DNA of 64,000 nucleotides. Origin: Clostridium_AD sp050717515 (lineage in GTDB: Bacteria > Bacillota > Clostridia > Clostridiales > Clostridiaceae). The translations under genes and the position numbers were made by a program. Within the stretch, counting starts at the first letter, position 1. The number at the start of each line of letters is the position of its first letter. Positions 25,213 to 32,402 of the stretch are shown here, one piece after another. The notes under the pieces were generated by a model. The model worked only from the letters and a program-made list of their open reading frames with translations, did no database searches and was not told where the DNA came from. The stretch spans positions 1 through 64,000 of the forward strand of contig NZ_JBOITL010000023.1 in NCBI RefSeq assembly GCF_050717515.1, written 5' to 3'.

Positions 25213-26568
25213 CTATGCAATAATACCTTGTTTTTTTAAGCATGTTTTCGAATATTCATTTGATGGTAGGGTCTCAAACTCTTTTTGCATTTTCTTCATA
25301 GTTTTTAATATAACAACATCAGCAATATTCATGCCTTCTGAAGATAAAACTCCTAAATTCATAATTGTATCTTCTGCAGTTTCTGCCACAATTCCATTTC
25401 TTGCCGGTACAATAGAACCATTTATAGCCAAAACTGCGGACTGCACAGCAACTGATGCAGATGTGGAAAGTTTTAATGCACATCCTTCTTTTGCACCATC
25501 ACATATCATACCGCTTGTATTTGCAAGGGTGTTCTTTATAACGCCATCTATTTGCTCTTCACTCGCACCCATTAACCATGCTATAGCTACCCCTGAACCA
25601 GTTCCAGCTGCAACACCACAAGCACAAAGCGCTGATAATCTTCCTATATAATGTTTTATATAGCTATTCATAATATGACTTATTGCAACTGCTTTAGCCA
25701 GTTTTTCATCAGTCACATTAAATTTATTTTTGTACGCTACTAATGGTAAAATCGCTGTAAGCCCATTATTTCCACTTCCGTTACTACTCATAACAGATAA
25801 ATTTATTCCGGACATTCTAGCATCGCTAGCAGCTGCAGTTAGCATCATTGAAGAAGTCATTAAGTCCTCACAAAGAACCCCTTGCTCCATACCTTTCTTA
25901 AGACTAAATCCAACTCCCATGCCCATTTTTTCTTTAAGTCCAATTTTAGCTATAGCCTCATTCATCACTACTCCATCTAACATAAAAGCAATATCTTCAT
26001 GAGGAATTTTCTCAATTTCCTTTATAATTTCTCTTATTTTTAAACCATATAAAATATTTTTTCCCACATTGCTTTTTTTATCTTCTTTTCTTAAATCTAA
26101 AAGGACTTCTCCTAGTCTTTCAATATAAACAAATCTATTATGTTTTCCGCTTATGATCACACTACAATTGCCTTTGTCTGTCACAAGATTTACTTCTACA
26201 TAAATCTTGTCTTCAGTATCTTTAATGTCCAATGATACTTTTCCACTATGCAAAAGTTCTTTCGCAAGTTGTACTTGCCTTTCATTAATTCCTTCAAGTA
26301 CTCTTAAATCCTTTTCACTTTCTCCACCAATAAACCCAAGGGCCGCTGCGATATGAAGCCCAACTTCCTTTGTATTTGGTATACCAACTGATAATCCATT
26401 TTTATATATGTTAGGACTAACAAAAACTTCTGCACTCTCTATATAATTAAAGGTCATTAATTCTTTAGCCTTTGCACAAGCAAGCGCAACAGCTACTGGC
26501 TCAGTACATCCCATGGCAGGAACTACTTCTTCTTTCAGTGTTTCAACTATAAGATTTCTTAATTTCAT
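25213..26568 (-). CDS. L-cysteine desulfidase family protein (CdsB/CyuA, UPF0597)
   Basis: A 451-residue protein of the UPF0597 / serine dehydratase alpha-like family. Seen are the N-terminal EEVVPAMGCTEPVAVALACA, with its invariant Cys, and the SSNGSGNNGLTAILPL, CACGVAAGTGSGVAIAW and GMICDGAKEGCALKLS segments, whose cysteines fit a 4Fe-4S cluster. In related bacteria these enzymes degrade L-cysteine to pyruvate, ammonia and sulfide. The start is set at the ATG at 26568, behind GGGAGTG; the frame extends 26 codons further without a ribosome site. A sigma-54 promoter lies about 135 bases upstream and a sigma-54 activator gene is next to it, as in C. difficile cdsB-cysR. Confidence 0.88.
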   Translation of the reverse strand: MKLRNLIVETLKEEVVPAMGCTEPVAVALACAKAKELMTFNYIESAEVFVSPNIYKNGLSVGIPNTKEVGLHIAAALGFIGGESEKDLRVLEGINERQVQLAKELLHSGKVSLDIKDTEDKIYVEVNLVTDKGNCSVIISGKHNRFVYIERLGEVLLDLRKEDKKSNVGKNILYGLKIREIIKEIEKIPHEDIAFMLDGVVMNEAIAKIGLKEKMGMGVGFSLKKGMEQGVLCEDLMTSSMMLTAAASDARMSGINLSVMSSNGSGNNGLTAILPLVAYKNKFNVTDEKLAKAVAISHIMNSYIKHYIGRLSALCACGVAAGTGSGVAIAWLMGASEEQIDGVIKNTLANTSGMICDGAKEGCALKLSTSASVAVQSAVLAINGSIVPARNGIVAETAEDTIMNLGVLSSEGMNIADVVILKTMKKMQKEFETLPSNEYSKTCLKKQGIIA

Positions 26569-26702
26569 AAAATCACTCCCTCTATGTATTAGCCTACTGT
26601 AGGCTATAGTACTATGCATTCCAATAAGATCCATCAAATATACCAAAAACTTATGTGTTTCTTATGAATGTTCTTTTTTTGCAGATGCCTAATACATATT
26701 AA

Positions 26703-26719
26703 AGCAATATTCATGCCAA
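26703..26719 (-). promoter_or_regulatory. Sigma-54 promoter of the cysteine desulfidase gene
   Basis: Minus strand TTGGCATGAATATTGCT has the GG and GC doublets separated by exactly 10 bases and closely fits the consensus TTGGCAC-N4-TTGC. It lies between the activator gene and the desulfidase, with about 135 bases of leader. Confidence 0.82.
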
Positions 26720-26780
26720 AAAAATAATACTTGGAATAGCCCTTTCAATATTGTTTTTCTCATAATGATAAAATCTAAGT

Positions 26781-26823
26781 AAAAACAGTATCAAAATGAG
26801 ATTTATTTCTCATTTTGATACTG
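26781..26823 (-). terminator. Terminator overlapping the end of the sigma-54 regulator gene
   Basis: A 16-bp perfect stem, CAGTATCAAAATGAGA and its complement, is followed by TTTTT on the minus strand. Its first arm encodes the last residues of the regulator. It isolates the desulfidase gene, which then relies on its own promoter. Confidence 0.85.
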
Positions 26824-28599
26824 TTCTATTTTATATTCTTTTAATTTTCTATATAGTGTTGCTCTGCTTAATTCTAAAGCCTCCGCTGCCTTTGTAATCG
26901 CTTGTTTGCTATGTCCAAAATGTTCTAAAGCTTTTAAGATTTCTTTTTTCTCTAATTCCTTAATAGGTATAATCCCTATATTTTGATTGATTTCTAAAGT
27001 AGCTGGTGAAACTTTCAACCGCTTAGGCAAATCGTCACATTTTATAACTGAACTACCACACATATTTACCGCATATTCTATGGTGTTTTCCAGTTCACGT
27101 ACGTTCCCTGGCCATTGGCAGTTCACAAAAATATCTAATACCGCATCCTCTATTTTACTTATATGCTTTTCTAGCTTAAGGTTGCATTTTTCCAAAAGAT
27201 AATCCACAAGAACCACTATATCATCTTTTCGTTCCCTTAATGGAGGTATATTAAGTGGAATTACATTCAATCTATAAAACAAATCTTGCCTAAACTCTCC
27301 TTCCAATACTTTTTTTTCTAAATCTTTATTTGTAGCTGCAATAATTCTTACATCTATAGGAATGGATTCTTTTCCGCCAATCTTTTCAATAACATATTCC
27401 TGCACTACCCTTAAAAGTTTAGTTTGAAGATGAATAGGCATATCTCCAATTTCATCCAAAAATATAGTTCCCTTATTTGCCAGTTCAAATTTCCCTGCCT
27501 TGCCTCCTCTTCTCGCTCCTGTAAATGCTCCATCTTCATATCCAAAAAGCTCACTTTCTAGTAATCCTTCTGGAATAGCTGCGCAATTTATTGGAATAAA
27601 AGGCCCCTTAGCTCTAGCACTATAAAAGTGAACAGCCCTTGCAAATAATTCTTTTCCCGTTCCACTTTCTCCCTGAATAAGTACTGTAGAAGTAGATTTA
27701 GAAGCTTTTTTGGCTTCTATTTTAACCTGCTCTAAACAAGAACTACTACCTATAATACTGTCAAAAGAAGTAACTATAGTCCCTGTAGTCATGCGGTTTA
27801 CTGTTTTTAACAAATCAGAAATATTACTAAAAGAACATACGATGCCAAAGCTTTTATCACCAATACTAATAGGCTTTGCATCAAAAACGCCTCTAAAATG
27901 GTGGTCATTCCTATTATAAGTGAATTCTTTGTTTTTTAAATTCTTATGTTCATCAATAAGCAGATCAAAATCTAGACTACCGATAATTTTTTTTATATTG
28001 GTATTTAAAATTTGATTTCCCTGGAGCTTAAAAAGCTCCGCTGCTTTAGTATTATAATGAAGAATATTTCCTGCGTGATCCGCTGCTATAATTCCTCTAT
28101 CTACAGCATCAAGAACTATCTCAAGTTCACTTACTAAAAGCTTTATTTGCTCTGTATTTTCCTGTTCTAATAGCTTTGATGATATTAAGTCCGCCATTCT
28201 ATTTAAAAAATTCATTAGGTTTTCTTTATTGTTAATAATAGCATCCCGTTGCTCTTCTTCAAACGCAATAAGCCCAATTACTCCAACAGTGTCCTTTCCT
28301 ACATGAATTGGACAACAGACCTCTGCAAATTCCTCACAATTGTGTGCATTCTCACATTCTAAGCATGTAAAATGTTGCCCTGGATTTTCAATAATAAAAC
28401 TTTCTCCACGAGTTAAAGAAAAACCAAAAGCAGATTTTTCATTTACTTTTTCACCAATACAATTTCTATATCTTCCAGTACCTGCTATTCTATTATAATT
28501 ATTATCTACAACAGTCACATCTACCCTTATGACACTTGATATTGCCTCAGAAATTTTCTGAACATTTGAAACAATTTTTATCAAATCCATCTTTATCAT
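26803..28599 (-). CDS. Sigma-54-dependent transcriptional activator (CysR-like)
   Basis: A 598-residue enhancer-binding protein. Domains in order are an N-terminal sensor about 1-145 with clustered cysteines (FTCLECENAHNCEEFAEVCC), a PAS-like segment about 155-260 and an AAA+ domain about 285-525. A Fis-type helix-turn-helix lies at the end (ALELSRATLYRKLKEYKI). The AAA+ domain has Walker A GESGTGKE and the sigma-54 contact loop GAFTGA. The adjacent sigma-54 promoter and desulfidase gene argue that it switches on cysteine breakdown, as CysR does in C. difficile. The cysteine-rich sensor could respond to cysteine, sulfide or redox state; that is inference. Confidence 0.9.
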   Translation of the reverse strand: MIKMDLIKIVSNVQKISEAISSVIRVDVTVVDNNYNRIAGTGRYRNCIGEKVNEKSAFGFSLTRGESFIIENPGQHFTCLECENAHNCEEFAEVCCPIHVGKDTVGVIGLIAFEEEQRDAIINNKENLMNFLNRMADLISSKLLEQENTEQIKLLVSELEIVLDAVDRGIIAADHAGNILHYNTKAAELFKLQGNQILNTNIKKIIGSLDFDLLIDEHKNLKNKEFTYNRNDHHFRGVFDAKPISIGDKSFGIVCSFSNISDLLKTVNRMTTGTIVTSFDSIIGSSSCLEQVKIEAKKASKSTSTVLIQGESGTGKELFARAVHFYSARAKGPFIPINCAAIPEGLLESELFGYEDGAFTGARRGGKAGKFELANKGTIFLDEIGDMPIHLQTKLLRVVQEYVIEKIGGKESIPIDVRIIAATNKDLEKKVLEGEFRQDLFYRLNVIPLNIPPLRERKDDIVVLVDYLLEKCNLKLEKHISKIEDAVLDIFVNCQWPGNVRELENTIEYAVNMCGSSVIKCDDLPKRLKVSPATLEINQNIGIIPIKELEKKEILKALEHFGHSKQAITKAAEALELSRATLYRKLKEYKIEQYQNEK

Positions 28600-28641
28600 C
28601 CTTTTGCTTTTTACTTAGATTCACACTCATTATATATCTGC

Positions 28642-28668
28642 TGCCACCCACGTGGCAAGTGGCAAGTT
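28642..28668 (+). repeat. 27-bp dispersed repeat, copy 1
   Basis: TGCCA-C-CCACGTGGCAAGTGGCAAGTT; 26 of 27 bases recur inverted at 41554-41580. It contains CCACGTGG and a GGCAAGT direct repeat. Confidence 0.7.
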
Positions 28669-28697
28669 TCTTGCCATGCCCAGAGCTGGGGAGATCT

Positions 28698-28781
28698 GGG
28701 GACAGTTAACAACTAATTAAATTATTTCATTTAAAAGCCGGGGACAGTTAACAACCAATTAAACTATTTCATTTAAATTTT
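28698..28781 (+). repeat. Two 42-bp tandem repeats starting GGGGACAGTTAACAAC
   Basis: Units at 28698-28739 and 28740-28781 share GGGGACAGTTAACAAC and, after a TAATTAAAT/CAATTAAAC segment, TATTTCATTTAAA. The same core is found inverted at 24724-24739. It occupies the gap between the sigma-54 regulator and the DUF421 gene. Confidence 0.75.
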
Positions 28782-28841
28782 CTAGAATTAATACAAATTA
28801 TAAATTTGGACACAATATTATTGAAGGAAGGTGTTGTTTCC

Positions 28842-29546
28842 ATGAATGAGGGACTAATAGTACTAGTGAGAGGAGTAATCGGGTTTTTTACCTTATTGAT
28901 ATTTACCCGTATTCTCGGCAAGCAGCAGGTCAGTCAACTGACTTTTTTTGATTATGTAGTTGGTATAACTATAGGCTCTACCGCCTCCTCTCTAACTACA
29001 GATTTAACTAGTAGAGCTTGGCCTCATTGGGTAGGCCTGTTTACTTGGACTGCTTTATGTTTAATTTTACAATTAATAACCCTTAAATCAAAAACTGCTG
29101 AAAAGTACCTAGATGGACAGGCAACCATTGTTATTATAAACGGAAAAATACTTGAAGAATCCATGAAAAAATTTCGATACACCATAGGCGACCTTCTATC
29201 ACAGTTAAGAGATAAAGGTATTTTCGACTTAGAGCAAGTGGCTTACGCAATCCTGGAAAAAGACGGTCAACTATCCATCTTAAAAAAGCCTGAATGTGAT
29301 CCAGTTACCCCAAGGGATTTAAATATTAAAACTTCCGCTGCTAGTATTGATTTTGAAGTAATTTATGATGGATCTATTGTGCCAGATAACTTAGAAAGCA
29401 TACATCGGAGTGAAAAGTGGCTAATGACTAAATTAAAAAAGAAAGGTATAAGTGATGCTTCTCAAGTGTTCTTAGCTACCTACAATGCAACCAGTGGCTT
29501 ACATATAGATCTTTATGATGATCATATGAAAGATAATAATAAATAA
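28842..29546 (+). CDS. DUF421 domain membrane protein (YetF/YrbG-like)
   Basis: A 234-residue protein. Three N-terminal membrane segments (GLIVLVRGVIGFFTLLIFTR, DYVVGITIGSTASSLTTD, WVGLFTWTALCLILQLITL) precede a cytosolic DUF421 domain with the typical LDGQATIVIINGKI and MKKFRYTIGDLLSQLR elements. The family is found in spore formers and its function is unknown. The start is placed at the ATG at 28842 (MNEGLIVL) with GGAAGG about 10 bases before; an upstream ATG at 28806 lacks a site. It is followed after 24 bases by a DUF4363 gene, its usual partner. Confidence 0.88.
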   Translation: MNEGLIVLVRGVIGFFTLLIFTRILGKQQVSQLTFFDYVVGITIGSTASSLTTDLTSRAWPHWVGLFTWTALCLILQLITLKSKTAEKYLDGQATIVIINGKILEESMKKFRYTIGDLLSQLRDKGIFDLEQVAYAILEKDGQLSILKKPECDPVTPRDLNIKTSAASIDFEVIYDGSIVPDNLESIHRSEKWLMTKLKKKGISDASQVFLATYNATSGLHIDLYDDHMKDNNK

Positions 29547-29570
29547 AGTATAAAGGAGTAAATTAAAGTT

Positions 29571-29936
29571 ATGAAAAAATTTATATCCTATTCTATACCA
29601 ATAGTTACTTTAGCAATATTTGTATTATTAATGTTAGGCAGTAATTATTTTAAAAAACCTCACAATTCCTCAGAAGATGTGGTTGCTCTTGTAGAATTAT
29701 CTATAGAACATGCAAAAGTTGAAAAATGGGATATGCTTCAGCAAGATATCGCAAGTATAGACTTTGCCTGGAAAAAAATAATACCTCGCATTCAATTTAG
29801 TGTTGAGCGGGATGAAATATATAATATAAGTTTAAATATAGCTAGACTTCACGGCTCCATAACCGCTGAAGATAAACCCAGCACTCTAATAGAATTAAAT
29901 GAGATTGTTGAAAATTGGGAGGAACTAACGCGATAG
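29571..29936 (+). CDS. DUF4363 family protein
   Basis: A 121-residue protein with a single N-terminal membrane anchor (SIPIVTLAIFVLLMLGS) and a predicted all-helical external domain (VVALVELSIEHAKVEKWDML). Proteins of this type follow DUF421 genes in many clostridia; the pair is likely one membrane unit. The start ATG has AAGGAG at a good distance. The function is unknown. Confidence 0.8.
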   Translation: MKKFISYSIPIVTLAIFVLLMLGSNYFKKPHNSSEDVVALVELSIEHAKVEKWDMLQQDIASIDFAWKKIIPRIQFSVERDEIYNISLNIARLHGSITAEDKPSTLIELNEIVENWEELTR

Positions 29937-29963
29937 TTTATACTGTTCTTTTAAATCAAAAGA

Positions 29964-30024
29964 TTTTTTCTTATATTATGCTATAACTAAAAGTATATAT
30001 TGCTAGCATAATATAAGAAAAAAA
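29964..30024. repeat. Short MITE-like inverted repeat (also possible terminator)
   Basis: Twenty-base perfect inverted ends, TTTTTTCTTATATTATGCTA and its complement, enclose 20-21 bases containing TAACTAAAAGTATATATTG. The same sequence, including AACTAAAAGTATA and ATTGCTAG, makes up the ends of a larger element at 32238-32388. By position it could also end the DUF421-DUF4363 transcript. Confidence 0.65.
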
Positions 30025-30109
30025 GAGTTTGTTTTGAAAATAAACATTATACTTTCTATATCCCAATCCTTTTAAGAGAATCTTTTATAGTCGCAAATAC
30101 AAAAATCAA

Positions 30110-30138
30110 TTGATATTTTATACAAAATTTGATACTAT
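30110..30138 (+). promoter_or_regulatory. Probable promoter of the small-ORF/CD3324 unit
   Basis: TTGATA and TACTAT are separated by 17 bases, ending about 35 bases ahead of a ribosome site and the 36-codon ORF. Confidence 0.5.
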
Positions 30139-30173
30139 TTGTAATGTAACATTCTTATTTAGGAAGTGATAAT

Positions 30174-30284
30174 ATGCGCATTGGATTCAATAATTATGAA
30201 AAGGACACAAAACTCTGTGCAAAGTCTGTAAGTATGGCTTGGGCGAGTTTGCACAGAGACATAGATCTCGCCTTTAATAATTAA
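30174..30284 (+). CDS. Predicted 36-residue small protein
   Basis: An ATG with a GGAAG site 7 bases before opens 36 codons, beginning MRIGFNNYEKDTKLCAKS and ending DIDLAFNN. It is not recognised. Within it lies an 11-bp inverted repeat, CTCTGTGCAAA (30212-30222) and TTTGCACAGAG (30249-30259), so the segment may instead be a regulatory hairpin or operator in the leader of the next gene. The stretch 29937-30345 holds this, a promoter and a MITE-like repeat. Confidence 0.4.
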   Translation: MRIGFNNYEKDTKLCAKSVSMAWASLHRDIDLAFNN

Positions 30285-30345
30285 AACTCATACATGTACA
30301 GGCTTTGTTTCCTTATTAAAATATAATTTTAAGGAGATGAGCTTT

Positions 30346-30615
30346 GTGAATTATGTAAATGCTGGAGTAATTTTACCTGATAATTTAGTTGTTGAAATTC
30401 AAAAGTACATTCAAGGTGGATATTTATATGTTCCATCTCAAGGTCAAACAAGAAAAAAGTGGGGAGAAAATTCAGGAAATCGAGATTTTATAAAAAACAG
30501 AAATCAAGATATATGTGTAAGGCATAAAAAAGGGTATACAATCAAAGTTTTAGCTAAGGAATTTTTCCTCTCAATTGATAGTATTAAAAAAATTGTATAT
30601 ACAAAAGGTTCGTAG
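30346..30615 (+). CDS. CD3324-family helix-turn-helix protein
   Basis: An 89-residue protein of the CD3324 family, related to Mor-type transcription activators. The N-terminus predicts strand-helix (LPDNLVVEIQKYIQGGYLYV); the RKKWGENSGNRDFIKNRNQD segment is the family signature, and the C-terminal YTIKVLAKEFFLSIDSIKKI is a helix-turn-helix. The start is the GTG at 30346, with AAGGAG 9 bases before; the ATG at 30337 directly touches that site and is unlikely. Target genes are unknown. A terminator follows. Confidence 0.8.
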   Translation: MNYVNAGVILPDNLVVEIQKYIQGGYLYVPSQGQTRKKWGENSGNRDFIKNRNQDICVRHKKGYTIKVLAKEFFLSIDSIKKIVYTKGS

Positions 30616-30618
30616 ATT

Positions 30619-30655
30619 AAAAGCTACTGCTCTCACATTGGGGGTGGTAGCTTTT
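30619..30655 (+). terminator. Terminator after the CD3324-family gene
   Basis: AAAAGCTAC/GTAGCTTTT stem with a 19-base loop, followed by ATTGT, 4 bases after the stop codon. Confidence 0.7.
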
Positions 30656-30785
30656 ATTGTGTAAAAAACAATGCAGAAAAGTTCTTCCCCTTTTGCTTCA
30701 TAGGGTACTAAGTTAAAATTATCGTATATAGTAATTCTTCAAACACTATAATTTTATAAAATATATAAACAGAAGGTGAAGTTTA

Positions 30786-32042
30786 ATGAGTATTAATTAT
30801 AAAATAAATGAATATTTAGATGCGTATACTAAGCTATGGCCATTTAGTGGGGCCATTTTAGTAGTAAATAATGGACAAGTTATATTTAATAAAAGCTATG
30901 GTATGGCAAGCATAGAACACGGCGCTGCAAATACAACAAAAACAAAGTATAAAATTGCTTCTCTTACAAAACAGATTACCTGTATGGGCATTATGATCCT
31001 AAAGGAAAGAGGACTACTTAATGTTTACGATAGCCTGAAAAAGTTTTTTCCTGATTATCCAGAACTTGATGAAAGAATAACAATTCATCATTTAATGACA
31101 CATACCTCTGGCCTTTGTAGTGATTTTTCAGTAGTTGACCCCTATCTTATGCTTGGGAAACGCTTATATACGCATAAGGAAGTATTTTACCTTTTTAAAG
31201 ATATGCCTCTGGAATTCCAACCAGGTGAAGGTTGGAGCTATTGCTATTTTGGGTATTATTTACTTGGTGTTATAATTGAACGAGTTTCAGGAAAGTCTTA
31301 TATTGAATTTTTAAAAGATAATATTTTCAAGCCTTTAGGAATGAATAATACTGGTCTTGATGACTACATTTAGATTCTTCCTAATAAAGCAAGTGGATAT
31401 TATGTAAGTATGGAAAAGTTAATATGCAGCGAAATAGATACAATGAGTGTTTTTTCAGCAGGAGCCATCTATTCTACTGTAGAAGACATGCTCTTGTGGG
31501 ATCAATCCCTATACAGTGAAAAACTTGTATCAAAAGACACAATGAATGAGATTTTCACACCCTACAAAGAAAACTATGGGTACGGCTGGATGATAGATAA
31601 AAACCACAATCGTAAAAGGGTTCACCATAGTGGTGGTGGGAGCGGCTTTAGCCACCAATTCCATAGATATATAGATGATAAAGTTACCATTCTTGTATTG
31701 AGTAATTATGGATTTTCCAATTCATTTAATATTAATGAAAACATTGCAAAAATAGTTTTTGATGAGGAGTGTTATATACCCTCAAAGCCTATAGAATTTG
31801 ATTTGGATCTAAATGTTTATGATAGTTATGTTGGTATATATGAAGAAGATGGTTTTATACTTGAAGTTAAAAGAGATGAAGATAACCTATATTTTATACA
31901 AAACAATAAATGGGTAATGCCCATTTATCCAATATCTGAAAACACATTCCATCACATTTGGATAGATCAGGAGTATATTTTCGAAAAAAATATTAAGGGA
32001 GAGGTTTATTTTGATGGAATTAAGAAGAAGATTAATATTTAA
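30786..32042 (+). pseudogene. Serine hydrolase of the beta-lactamase/DD-peptidase class C family, broken by an in-frame TAG
   Basis: The frame encodes a class C-type serine hydrolase of about 418 residues, but a single TAG at 31371-31373 splits it into 195- and about 222-codon parts in the same frame. The nucleophile motif SLTK is intact near residue 60 and the third motif HSGG is intact in the second part. The second motif, normally Y-x-N, reads YCYFGY, so the catalytic Asn is replaced by Tyr. Two lesions point to decay rather than read-through. A ribosome site precedes the ATG. An ATG at 31410 begins the second open stretch but no ribosome site was noted there. Confidence 0.8.
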
Positions 32043-32052
32043 TATGCAGTGA

Positions 32053-32210
32053 AAGTTAATTAAAATAGTAATGGGACATTCCTTTGGTGGACTATGTGTA
32101 CAGTAATACGCAAAAATGTATCCTAACAAATTAAAAAGCATAATTCTGCTTGACTCTACTTCTTATAACTTTAAGCAGTTGTACATTAAAGCAAAATTTA
32201 TAGGCTTGCA
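32053..32210 (+). pseudogene. Relic of an alpha/beta-hydrolase gene
   Basis: In frame, this short stretch reads KIVMGHSFGGLCVQ, then a stop, then YAKMYPNKLKSIILLDSTSY, the nucleophile elbow (GHSFGG) and following helix/strand of an alpha/beta hydrolase. Nothing upstream or downstream continues the gene. It is a fragment in a degraded stretch. Confidence 0.6.
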
Positions 32211-32237
32211 TTATGAGCGCATTTTTTGAAACAAGTT

Positions 32238-32388
32238 CTTTTTTTCTTAGATTATGCTAACAAAAGTATAGATTGCGCAGAATGCATTTGAGCAAGCCTT
32301 AGCAATTAAAATAAATTTTAGAATTACTTGGCAAAGCGAAAGCGTTCTAGCAATCTATACTTTTAGTTATAACATAATATAAGAAAAG
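32238..32388. repeat. MITE-like element with long inverted ends, about 150 bp
   Basis: Left end TTTTTTTCTTAGATTATGCT then AAAAGTATAGATTGC; right end is its imperfect complement, GCAATCTATACTTTTAGTTA then TAACATAATATAAGAAAAGA. The interior has no ORF. The ends match the short element at 29964-30024. It abuts the 3' end of the helicase gene. Confidence 0.65.
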
Positions 32389-32402
32389 ATTTCCTGTTCA
32401 AT

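Noticed and set aside
28698..28781. CRISPR array
   Set aside because: Only two adjacent units with no distinct spacers and no cas genes.
30786..32042. Programmed read-through or recoding at the in-frame TAG
   Set aside because: No recoding hairpin or pyrrolysine context is visible, and the second catalytic motif is also damaged.
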